Source: Henriciella barbarensis
GTDB taxonomy: Bacteria; Pseudomonadota; Alphaproteobacteria; Caulobacterales; Hyphomonadaceae
Reading direction: 5' to 3'
Length of the DNA stretch: 64,000 bases
Assembly: GCF_003576345.1 (NCBI RefSeq)
Contig: NZ_QWGB01000005.1
Coordinates: forward strand, 1,517,847-1,581,846
Positions 44,141 to 51,339 of this stretch are shown in pieces. The position numbers and the translations under genes are program-made. The notes below the pieces were generated by a model that saw only the letters and a program-made list of their open reading frames with translations, did not search any database and had not been told where the DNA came from. Position 1 is the first letter of the stretch, and the number at the start of each line of letters is the position of its first letter.

Positions 44141-44504
44141 TGCAGCCGAGCATAGCGGTTGGCGTAATGGTGGCCTTGAAATGAAAGAAACATGGGGCGG
44201 CTACCGAGAAGCGTGTCACTTATCGAGGCCGCTTCGCATAGTGGCCCCTTATGCAATCTAGACCGCTTACCGGCTGCTACGGGCGCAAAAGCGGTCGTTA
44301 GATAGTCATAAGCCTCCACGTAGTGTCGTTATCCTTGAAGGTCAACGTAAACACCGATTTGCTCAGTGTAGTGAGCATTTAGAATAAGTTACGCGATGTT
44401 TTTGGGAGCCATTTTGAACGGGCCTCAAAATATCATATGAAACTTGACATGTCGGAATATCCGACACATATGGGAGAAAGGTCGGAAAAATAGACGGGTA
44501 TGAT
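44141..44504 (+). other. 364-base gap with inverted repeat and cargo promoter
   Basis: The left part contains GACCGCTT (44261-44268) and AAGCGGTC (44289-44296), a perfect 8-base inverted repeat with a 20-base loop. The right part is A+T-rich and holds the cargo promoter/operator listed separately. No gene is visible. The drop in G+C begins here and marks the left boundary of the cargo cassette. Confidence 0.5.
44444..44472 (+). promoter_or_regulatory. promoter with operator filling the spacer (cargo operon)
   Basis: TTGACA (44444-44449) is followed by exactly 17 bases and CATATG (44467-44472). The spacer is the perfect dyad TGTCGGA-ATA-TCCGACA (44450-44466). A further half-site GTCGGA is at 44481-44486. 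A dimer bound here would block RNA polymerase, so autoregulation by the XRE protein encoded as the second gene is very likely. Confidence 0.7.
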
Positions 44505-44795
44505 ATGTCGTTTCCAAAAGCAGAATTAGAGCGCGCGATCCGCGACGAAATAAAGTCGATAAAGGATGAAGCAATCAAACGCGGCAACAGCGGCTCAAAG
44601 GGCTCTTGGGAACCCGAAATTGATTCGCTTAACGCACTCAGAATTTCACTGCGAATTGAAGACGAAATCAGCGTGACAATCGCCGAAGACAAAATCCCGG
44701 CTGGGGGATTTTCCGACGCAGAAAGCTGCGTAACGGCCTTCCTTAAAGAGGCTGAGCAAGCGTGGGCGACAGCAAAAGCGCAGGAGGAGGTGTAA
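44505..44795 (+). CDS. small hypothetical protein, first gene of the cargo operon
   Basis: This 96-residue acidic protein is predicted to be alpha/beta with a helical N-terminus (ELERAIRDEIKSIKDEAIKR) and a dsRBD-like or HPF-like pattern of short strands (NALRISLRIEDEISVTIAED). I do not recognise the family. It begins 33 bases after the -10 box and ends 1 base before the XRE gene, whose AGGAGG site lies within its last codons. It may be a co-repressor or sensor of the system. Confidence 0.65.
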   Translation: MSFPKAELERAIRDEIKSIKDEAIKRGNSGSKGSWEPEIDSLNALRISLRIEDEISVTIAEDKIPAGGFSDAESCVTAFLKEAEQAWATAKAQEEV

Positions 44796-44796
44796 A

Positions 44797-45171
44797 ATGA
44801 GTGACGTAAAAATGGGTTTCGCCGGCCCGGAAAACGAAAAAGAACGATTGCAACGTAAACTGAAGGAGGCCCGAGAATACTTGGGCATGAGTCAGGCAAA
44901 AGTTGCTGAATTTTTACAAATTCAGCGTTCCGCAGTATCTGAAATTGAAAGTGGTAAAAGAGCGATCAGCGCATTGGAGCTTCGGCAACTAGCGCGTCTA
45001 TACCAAAAACCAACTTCATGGTTCACTGATGAAGTCGTTGAAGGTGTTCCAGCAGATGTTGAGTTTTTAGCGCGAACCGCGACCGAGCTATCTCAAACGG
45101 ATCGCGGTGAACTCCAGAAATTTGCTGAATTTCTAAAAGCAAAATCGAAGGTCGGCGATGGCAATCCGTAA
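44797..45171 (+). CDS. XRE family regulator paired with ImmA-type peptidase
   Basis: The 124-residue protein has a Cro/CI helix-turn-helix (about 20-75: LKEAREYLGMSQAKVAEFLQ, IQRSAVSEIESGKRAISALE) and a C-terminal helical extension (ELSQTDRGELQKFAEFLKAK) that could be the site cut by its partner. It overlaps the ImmA-like gene by 14 bases. In ICEBs1 and Deinococcus, ImmR/DdrO-type XRE repressors are cleaved by the cognate ImmA/IrrE peptidase to induce genes. The same control is inferred here, acting on the dyad at 44450-44466. Confidence 0.85.
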   Translation: MSDVKMGFAGPENEKERLQRKLKEAREYLGMSQAKVAEFLQIQRSAVSEIESGKRAISALELRQLARLYQKPTSWFTDEVVEGVPADVEFLARTATELSQTDRGELQKFAEFLKAKSKVGDGNP

Positions 45172-46180
45172 TGACCGTATAGCCATTATGAGAGGTATGC
45201 GGGCGGCCATGCGCCTGCATCGCGACCTCGCAACGCCAGACAGGCTTCGAGAGTCTATGCGTGTGGACGTATTCGACGCTATCTCGCGCTCCGGAGCGAT
45301 GTTGATGTTTCAACCGCTAGACAAACTGCTGGGCGCCTACATGAACGAGGACGGTGAGCGTGGCATCATAATCACAACGCAGCGTCCAATAGGCGTGCAA
45401 CGCTTCACCGCAGGGCATGAACTTGGTCACATGATTATGAACCACACGCCTCATGCAGACGATGATAACATATTGAGGCGAACGCCTGTTGCAGGCGGGA
45501 GCTATAGCAAAGTGCCCGTTCAGGAGCGCGAGGCGGATGCATTTGCATCGCATTTTGTGTTGCCTCGATTTTTGATCGAGAAGCATCACCACGCCAATGA
45601 GTTAACGGGCCGCGACTATGAGAACCCTCAAACGGTTTATCAAGCGTCACTGCGATTTGGAGCAAGTTACTCTGCAACACTTTTGGCTTTTGAGAGGGAG
45701 AATTTGATTTCCGCTACGCTGCGGCGAGATCTGAAGAAGGTCCAGCCGAAGTCGCTGAAAGAAGAACTCGTTGACGATTTTCAAGTCGATGGCTGGGCTC
45801 ATCGGGATGTTTGGCGCCTGACCGAAAGAGATGAAGGCGGGACCATCGAAGCAAACCGCAATGACCTGTTTTTGTTGAAACTGGAGGAACATAAGAGCTC
45901 CGGTTACCTTTGGACATTTGATGAGTTGCAGGATGCCGGTTTTGTGGTGCTGAAAGATGAGTGCAATGCGCTTCATCCGCAAAACTTGGGCGGCAACAGT
46001 CGTCGATTTATTCTCGGTGATCCAAGCCGGCTTTCTGAGGGGCAATACACATTGCGCGAAACCAAGTCGTGGGACCCGGATGATGAACCAAAGTCATTCA
46101 GCTTCACATACACCAACACGGTTTCGCGTGACCCCGGGCTATACGAGCCGCAACGCGATCGGTTGTTGCGTCTTAGATGA
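45158..46180 (+). CDS. ImmA/IrrE metallopeptidase fused to a chagasin-like inhibitor domain
   Basis: Residues about 40-200 are an ImmA/IrrE peptidase with the zinc motif HELGH at 87-91 and third ligand probably Glu125 (QEREADAFASHFVLP). Residues about 232-325 look like a chagasin/ICP (family I42) beta-barrel: RNDLFLLKLEEHKSSGYLW corresponds to its NPTTGYxW loop, LGGNSRRF to the GxGG region, and YTLRETKSWDP to the third inhibitory loop ending in an RPW-like motif. Chagasins block papain-family peptidases, and the next gene, overlapping by 4 bases, encodes one. So a repressor-cutting peptidase and a protease inhibitor appear joined in one chain. The fusion assignment is by motif only; a structure prediction would settle it. 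Confidence 0.75.
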   Translation: MAIRNDRIAIMRGMRAAMRLHRDLATPDRLRESMRVDVFDAISRSGAMLMFQPLDKLLGAYMNEDGERGIIITTQRPIGVQRFTAGHELGHMIMNHTPHADDDNILRRTPVAGGSYSKVPVQEREADAFASHFVLPRFLIEKHHHANELTGRDYENPQTVYQASLRFGASYSATLLAFERENLISATLRRDLKKVQPKSLKEELVDDFQVDGWAHRDVWRLTERDEGGTIEANRNDLFLLKLEEHKSSGYLWTFDELQDAGFVVLKDECNALHPQNLGGNSRRFILGDPSRLSEGQYTLRETKSWDPDDEPKSFSFTYTNTVSRDPGLYEPQRDRLLRLR

Positions 46181-46839
46181 GCAAGATCAAAGTGCATACG
46201 GATCTACGGGCAAGTTTTGCTGGTGTAGGCAATCAGGGGCGCAGACCAACCTGCTTGGCTTTCGCGACGACATCAGCGCACGAGGCATTGCACAGGTGTG
46301 CCGACCCGCTTTGCATCGAATGGCTTTACTATCACGCTGTAAAGTACGCGGGTGATCCGCCAAATGCGGGCTCCACCCTGCAGTCCACGCGTCATGTACT
46401 GATCAAAAATGGCCAGCCTGATGAATCATTCTGGCCCTATGTGCCATCAAATGTTGATTCCGATCACTGGAAACCGCCAACACCTGCTCCTGAGCAACTT
46501 TTTCATGCCAAAACTTTGGATGTCAGCTCAGCTTTTTCGGAGATTTCCACGAACTTGGGCCAAGGCGAAGCGTCGATCATTGGACTGAATATCGGGACCG
46601 CTTTTCTCAATGTTGACCGCTCAACCGGCGACGCCGTTGTTCCGGATGAAACAGAGCACCCGTCCCAAGGTGCAGGTCATGCCTTGCTGGCCGTTGGAAG
46701 CGGCGAACTAGGCAACACCAGTTACCTCCTCATCCGAAACTCTTGGGGAGCGCGTTGGGGAGACAATGGACATGCGTGGATCAGCGAAAGCCACATTCGC
46801 GATAGATGGATGGGCGGCTTTCGCCTTCAGGAGATTTAG
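46177..46839 (+). CDS. papain-like (C1) cysteine peptidase, cytoplasmic
   Basis: This 220-residue protein has the papain tetrad in order: Gln20 (GNQGRRPT), Cys26 (CLAFATTSAHE), His168 (GHALLAVG) and Asn188 (RNSWGARWGDNG). It has neither signal peptide nor propeptide, so the enzyme would be made active in the cytoplasm, which explains a need for the upstream chagasin-like inhibitor. The ATGA overlap ensures coupled synthesis with the inhibitor. It may be a toxin-like effector released when ImmA/inhibitor status changes, or it may process the nucleotide-enzyme partners encoded downstream. The target is unknown. Confidence 0.85.
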   Translation: MSKIKVHTDLRASFAGVGNQGRRPTCLAFATTSAHEALHRCADPLCIEWLYYHAVKYAGDPPNAGSTLQSTRHVLIKNGQPDESFWPYVPSNVDSDHWKPPTPAPEQLFHAKTLDVSSAFSEISTNLGQGEASIIGLNIGTAFLNVDRSTGDAVVPDETEHPSQGAGHALLAVGSGELGNTSYLLIRNSWGARWGDNGHAWISESHIRDRWMGGFRLQEI

Positions 46840-47670
46840 ATGCAAAGTTATTACAACCCGATGCAGCCAAGCAATTCTTGTGCAAGTGCATGGCTCGACG
46901 CGGCGCGACGTTTGCGAGATGATGGACCACAATACGGTTTGATCTTGCATATCGCAGACCCTGTTGCTCATTCAGAAAGCGATCATGAACTCATTGCGGC
47001 CGTCGATGAGTTTTTGCGAGCGCACAAGTCATTTCCCATTTCGACTGTGGCAAATACGATTTTTCCGGAAGAGCTATACGTCCCCGGAGACCGTCAGCTT
47101 CTCTATGACCGCTATGAACGCCAGTTTCCGCGGATAAAGAAAGCTGTCCCGGACTGGGGACGGTATTTCCATCGAATGATTTCCTGGAAGAAAGGCCGGG
47201 ACGGTTCAACAGAAAATCAGTTGGAGACAATGATTGAGAACCTTTCAAAGTTCGGACCTGCTCGGGACGACGTAATCAATCGTTATCACATGTACGAACT
47301 CAGCCTGTTCCATCCTGTTCGTGACGCCAACAAATTCCGTGGTCGACAGTGTCTAAGCTTCATTGAAATCAAACCGGAACTGGACGGAGAGAAGGTGCGG
47401 CTCCACATGACGGCGCTCTATCGAAGCCACTTTTATGTTGCGAAAACGCTTGGCAACTTGATCGGCCTTGGAAGACTGCTGAACTTCATAGCCCGGGAAG
47501 CGGGCCACGAACCCGGCACGCTCACCATTCATTCCACATTCGCCGAATTGGATACCGGAATCACGGATTCCAAACGCGGAAGCAAGGCTTGGAACAAGAG
47601 CGGCACCAAGGAACTAATCGCAGATTGTGAGAAAATAATGAGTGGCGCAAGAGCCGATACAGCAGCTTAG
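46840..47670 (+). CDS. thymidylate-synthase-like protein
   Basis: The C-terminal half has the thymidylate synthase pattern: RGRQCLSFIEIKP with the nucleophilic Cys171, MTALYRSH (Arg195-Ser196, phosphate binding), GNLIGLGRLLNFIAREAGHE with Asn206 and the long helix, then GTLTIHSTFAEL. The usual PCH is QCL and the RSxD motif is RSHF, so it is a divergent member; dUMP/dCMP hydroxymethylases of phages use the same fold. It might make thymidylate, 5-hydroxymethyl-dUMP or another 5-modified pyrimidine. GGAG lies 7 bases before the ATG, right after the peptidase stop. The MazG-like gene follows after 15 bases. Confidence 0.7.
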   Translation: MQSYYNPMQPSNSCASAWLDAARRLRDDGPQYGLILHIADPVAHSESDHELIAAVDEFLRAHKSFPISTVANTIFPEELYVPGDRQLLYDRYERQFPRIKKAVPDWGRYFHRMISWKKGRDGSTENQLETMIENLSKFGPARDDVINRYHMYELSLFHPVRDANKFRGRQCLSFIEIKPELDGEKVRLHMTALYRSHFYVAKTLGNLIGLGRLLNFIAREAGHEPGTLTIHSTFAELDTGITDSKRGSKAWNKSGTKELIADCEKIMSGARADTAA

Positions 47671-47685
47671 AGAATACACACGACC

Positions 47686-48984
47686 ATGCAAATTGTTCAA
47701 TATACAGCCTTCATAAACCGGTCAGATCAATTTGCCGATCTTCCTAATGATGTTCGTAAAAAAATCAATATTCAGGGATTGATGAGCGAGATTGGTTCCG
47801 TCGTTTCTGCGATAAAGAAAGAGACGCTACGAGAGGGCGGCGCTCTTAACTCTGCCGTTGCTCGGGCGGAACTGGAAGAAGAACTTGGTGATGTCATGTG
47901 GTATGCTTTTTCTCTTGCTCGCCAAGAATTTTCTGGAACGGACACTGACCTGCTTAAAAATGACATTGAGAAATTGGTCCGGGAGGTTGGTAACAATAAC
48001 GAGCGTGGGTCGCGCATTAGGGAGGTTTTGTCACCAGAACGCGCAGCAGAATTTCTGGATGCTGCCGCAAACCTGCCACCCTTGGAGACGCGAACTTTTG
48101 GCGATTACCAGAAAGTCGCCTTCAATACGGCAAGAACCGATGACGATACGTTGCTAACTGTCTGTTCGGCAGTGCTTTCCCAGCTTGGCGCTCAGTTAAT
48201 GCGTCACACGTTGCCAGACGTCGAGCTGGAGCTGAACACACAACTTCAGGACAGAGATATTAGCGCAATTCTCGGAGCAATAGCATGGCATGTCGCAGCA
48301 GTTGCATCACTCTACTCCATTTCGCTGGACGCGGTTGCTCAAAAGAACGTGGAGAAGAATAGATTCCGACGACCGAGTGGTCCCCCGACTCCGCTCCATG
48401 ACGAGGCGGACCCGGAAGAAGAACAATTACCGAGATATATGGAGATTGATATTGTCTCGGTCAGTGACACCGTTTCGGAAATGCGTTGGCAAGGGGACCC
48501 GTTTGGTGATCAGCTAAAAGACAATGCATATGAACCGGATGGATATCGATTTCATGATGTGATGCATCTTGCCAACGCCGCTCATCTTGGATGGTCGCCT
48601 GTTCTTAGAAAATTGATCCGCACGAAGCGCGAAAGTGACAAGACTGTTGATGAAGTCGAAGACGGAGGACGTGCCGCGGTCGTTGAGGAGGCAATTGTTA
48701 AGGTAATTCACTGTGAAGCCGCGCGAGTTGCAGGTCTCCGACAGCCTGACGTGCTTGCGGAAAATCGAACGTTATTTCCGGAAGACGAAACGATCCCGTT
48801 TTCACTATTGAAGCTGGTGCATCAGTTATCGATCGGGCACGAGCCGTTTACGAACAAATATTGGGAATGGGAAAACGCCATTAGGGATGGCTACAAACTG
48901 TTCCAGTTGTTCCGCGAACATAAAGAGGGGCGTGTCGTCGTCGATTTGAAAGCGAGATCCGTCGAATTTAAGCCGATTGTCTAA
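47686..48984 (+). CDS. MazG-like nucleotide pyrophosphohydrolase with extra C-terminal domain
   Basis: Residues 30-80 are a MazG-type helical motif: LMSEIGSVVSAIKKE and AELEEELGDVMWY. The metal acids read ExxS...ExxD (Glu35, Ser38, Glu66, Asp69), so one of four is lost. A second MazG-like helical unit is at about 140-230 (SAILGAIAWHVAAVASLYSI, KNVEKNRFRR). The C-terminal part (280-350) has a conserved-looking YRFHDVMHLANAAHLGWSPV with H291-D292, H295 and H301, then an acidic EDGG and EEAI helix. MazG folds hydrolyse NTPs to NMP and PPi; with the TS-like enzyme it may feed or drain a nucleotide pool. Its 3' end overlaps the convergent next gene by 17 bases. Confidence 0.72.
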   Translation: MQIVQYTAFINRSDQFADLPNDVRKKINIQGLMSEIGSVVSAIKKETLREGGALNSAVARAELEEELGDVMWYAFSLARQEFSGTDTDLLKNDIEKLVREVGNNNERGSRIREVLSPERAAEFLDAAANLPPLETRTFGDYQKVAFNTARTDDDTLLTVCSAVLSQLGAQLMRHTLPDVELELNTQLQDRDISAILGAIAWHVAAVASLYSISLDAVAQKNVEKNRFRRPSGPPTPLHDEADPEEEQLPRYMEIDIVSVSDTVSEMRWQGDPFGDQLKDNAYEPDGYRFHDVMHLANAAHLGWSPVLRKLIRTKRESDKTVDEVEDGGRAAVVEEAIVKVIHCEAARVAGLRQPDVLAENRTLFPEDETIPFSLLKLVHQLSIGHEPFTNKYWEWENAIRDGYKLFQLFREHKEGRVVVDLKARSVEFKPIV

Positions 48985-50059
48985 ACTGTTCTCCGGAAAT
49001 TTTATCATTCACATTCCAATCCGGTGGATACCATGGAAGTTGAGGTCGGCTCGCTGGTGTGAACTTTTGCTTTATTCTTGTTCTGCCAGAAACGCCCGGC
49101 ACGTCTGGATGTGACACGCGAGAATATTTGGAAATTTCACAAAAGAGGTTTTGGCAATCGATAAGTTGGAGAGGTCGTCCCCACAAATCATCAAAATGCA
49201 GTGTCAATTCCTCGAAATATCGATGCTGGTTCTCCGCCATATGTCTAATTATAGATGAATGGGACAATGATTTCGTATCTTTGAAACACTTCGATATCCC
49301 ATCAATTGCGCCAGGACCGGCAACCACGAACTCCATCTCTGAGAAGTTAATCAGAGGGCTGTAGTTCAAATCTGTTGTAAACTGGAATGCCAAAAAGGGC
49401 CCGATTGACGGGGCCGATAACAATAGTTCGTAAGAGCTCTCCATGGACGAAGAATTGGATAGTTTGTTATGAAATTTCTCGTCTATCATCCATCGCAAAA
49501 GCTGCAGATGATTTGAATGCTTACGTCTATACCCAAAGACTCGTCCTGCTGACGGCATGATATACGCCGCTGAATAATTCCTAATCCCCTCATCCTGTCT
49601 TCCAGACAGAAACTTGTCTGCGGCTTCGAATGAAAAATCTTCGAATGTCAGGGGGCCGAACTCGCCTTCCAATGCAACCCAAGTTTCAATCTTGTTGAAT
49701 AGCTTGAAGAGCATTATGCGGAAAAAAATGTTCGTATCGTCACTAGGCAGATCATCACGATAAATGACTTGTGAAATCAGATACTGACTGACCCTATCAG
49801 AGGCTCGGTAAGCATTGGTGAAGCGATAAGTAGAGAGAATTGGATCTTCGGTGAAGACAGAACTGTTTGCCCCCGCGATGCGTTTCTTGAAAATTTTCTG
49901 TCGCTCGGTCGCAAAGTACCAGTATGCAGAGAACACCGGAGTTACAGCAAGATCATATCCCTCAACTTCGATCGATTCGATGATAGGTAATTTGCTCCAG
50001 GGCAATGACTCCTGTCGGTCAATATTTATTTGGAACAGTTCCGGTTGCCCAATAATCAT
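48968..50059 (-). CDS. 5-hmdU DNA kinase helical-domain / aGPT-pyrophosphorylase-like protein
   Basis: The 363-residue protein has the pattern I know from the HMUDK helical domain / alpha-glutamyl-putrescinyl-thymine pyrophosphorylase clade 3: YWYFATERQKIFKKR, TEDPILSTYRFTNAYRASDR (70-89), SIGPFLAFQFTTDLNYSP (218-235), the HhH-like GPGAIDGISKCF (248-259) and DCQNLFCEISKYSR (301-314). The fold derives from HhH DNA glycosylases. Family members act in making hypermodified thymines in DNA, or recognise such bases. It is strikingly A+T-rich. It converges on the MazG-like gene with a 17-base tail overlap. With the TS-like enzyme it suggests pyrimidine base modification. No assay-level function is known for bacterial copies that I can cite. 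Confidence 0.72.
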   Translation of the reverse strand: MIIGQPELFQINIDRQESLPWSKLPIIESIEVEGYDLAVTPVFSAYWYFATERQKIFKKRIAGANSSVFTEDPILSTYRFTNAYRASDRVSQYLISQVIYRDDLPSDDTNIFFRIMLFKLFNKIETWVALEGEFGPLTFEDFSFEAADKFLSGRQDEGIRNYSAAYIMPSAGRVFGYRRKHSNHLQLLRWMIDEKFHNKLSNSSSMESSYELLLSAPSIGPFLAFQFTTDLNYSPLINFSEMEFVVAGPGAIDGISKCFKDTKSLSHSSIIRHMAENQHRYFEELTLHFDDLWGRPLQLIDCQNLFCEISKYSRVSHPDVPGVSGRTRIKQKFTPASRPQLPWYPPDWNVNDKISGEQFRQSA

Positions 50060-50314
50060 TTGGATACCTTATCCATATGCCAAAAAAGAGGTGTACCTCA
50101 GGCAATCCATAACGTGTTAATTCGTTGCTACTCGCAAGCAAAGATTCTTGGCGTATAATCCGTGTGCTCACGGAGACTGATGTTCCAGCTCACTCGATGC
50201 GATCAGATCGCTCGGAGAATCCTGAGTTTGACAACAACACCTAATGACTGGTTTCGGGAACAAGCAGTCTCACTGTGTCTGGACTAACACGCCATTTGGA
50301 GCATTCGTCGGGTC

Positions 50315-50527
50315 ATGGCTCGAAACGACCTCCCGAAGAAGCTCATGGCGGATGTCACCATGGCGCTGGAAGACGCGCATGAGGCGGCTGTCCAGGCCCA
50401 GTCGCCGAAACTTTGTGGGTTGATGTTTGAACGGCTGGCCGCGCTTGCGATCGCGAATGCACGAAAGGCGATAGAACTCGCAGAGAGTGCTCTGGAAGCC
50501 CATCGGAAAAATCGGCCGGACAGCTGA
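50315..50527 (+). CDS. small conserved-element hypothetical protein
   Basis: A 70-residue helical protein (MADVTMALEDAHEAAVQAQS, LAALAIANARKAIELAESAL). I do not recognise a family. Its place ahead of DUF3489, DUF2924 and the recombinase suggests it belongs to the right half of the element. The 255 bases upstream (50060-50314) contain no gene I can support. Confidence 0.5.
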   Translation: MARNDLPKKLMADVTMALEDAHEAAVQAQSPKLCGLMFERLAALAIANARKAIELAESALEAHRKNRPDS

Positions 50528-50674
50528 CTTTCGACTGGACTTCAGCGCGCAACAGAGCGTCAGTGTGCAAGCGCCACAATAGAAAGACCGCGCTGCCCGC
50601 ACCTTCGGCCAGGTCGGGCCTTCAGTCAGTGGGAGCGGATGATCGCTTCTGCAATCTGACTGAAGGAGGGCCAC

Positions 50675-50914
50675 ATGGCCAAAGCAACCAAGACCCAAAC
50701 GAAAAAGAAGCCTCTCACCAAGCGCGAGCAGTTGATCCAGCTGCTCGGCAAAGCGGAGGGCGTCACCGTCAACGAACTGTCGAAAGCCCTAGACTGGCTG
50801 CCGCATACAGTTCGCGCCGCGCTGACACGCCTGCGGGCCGGCGACGGCAAGCTTGAAAAGGTGCCACCTGCAGAGGGTGAACGATGTACGCGATACCGCC
50901 TGGAGAAAGCCTGA
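50675..50914 (+). CDS. DUF3489 domain protein (winged-helix-like)
   Basis: This 79-residue protein has a Lys-rich start and a DUF3489 helix-turn-helix-like body: TKREQLIQLLGKAEGVTVNE, LSKALDWLPHTVRAALTRLR. GGAGG lies 6 bases before the ATG. DUF3489 genes are regularly found just upstream of DUF2924 and serine recombinase genes, as here. A DNA-binding accessory role in recombination or its control is inferred. Confidence 0.85.
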   Translation: MAKATKTQTKKKPLTKREQLIQLLGKAEGVTVNELSKALDWLPHTVRAALTRLRAGDGKLEKVPPAEGERCTRYRLEKA

Positions 50915-50916
50915 GC

Positions 50917-51339
50917 ATGCCGGTCGATGTACCGACCGAGCTGGATGCCCTGCGGGATATGTCCCGTGGGGACCTGCTGGAGCTGTGGTCGCTGGAGGAG
51001 TTCGGCGCGCTGCCCAGGAAAATCAGCACACCCTTTCTGGCGCGGCTTCTCGCCTATGAGCTCCAGGCTCGACAGCATGGCGGGCTCCGCAAGCGGACCC
51101 GGTCCGCTCTTCAGGCTATCGTAGCGAATGGGGTGCCGGAGTCGCCGGCAAAGGTAGCAACGACGGGCACCCGGCTGGTCCGCGAGTGGAATGGCGTTCG
51201 GCATGTTGTCGACGTCACCAAGGAAGGTGCGGTGTATCGCGGTAAGACATACCGGTCCCTCAGTGCCGTCGCTCGCGAGATCACGGGCGCTCGCTGGTCG
51301 GGGCCGCGTTTCTTCGGCCTGCAGCGAAAGACTGGCTGA
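50917..51339 (+). CDS. DUF2924 domain protein
   Basis: The 140-residue DUF2924 protein starts at ATG 50917 (2 bases after the DUF3489 stop); the frame is open to 50884 inside the previous gene. Motifs include LLAYELQARQHGGLRKRTRS, GTRLVREWNGVRHVVDVTKE and YRSLSAVAREITGARWSGPR FFGL, the last typical of a small DNA-binding fold. The family is nearly always next to a serine recombinase and shares one base of its stop with the recombinase start here. It is probably a directionality or accessory factor. Confidence 0.88.
   Translation: MPVDVPTELDALRDMSRGDLLELWSLEEFGALPRKISTPFLARLLAYELQARQHGGLRKRTRSALQAIVANGVPESPAKVATTGTRLVREWNGVRHVVDVTKEGAVYRGKTYRSLSAVAREITGARWSGPRFFGLQRKTG

Noticed and set aside
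44797..46180. Simple XRE/ImmA toxin-antitoxin or ICE immunity pair
   Set aside because: The ImmA protein carries a further ~95-residue inhibitor-like domain and is coupled to a cysteine peptidase and nucleotide enzymes, so the pair is part of a larger unit.
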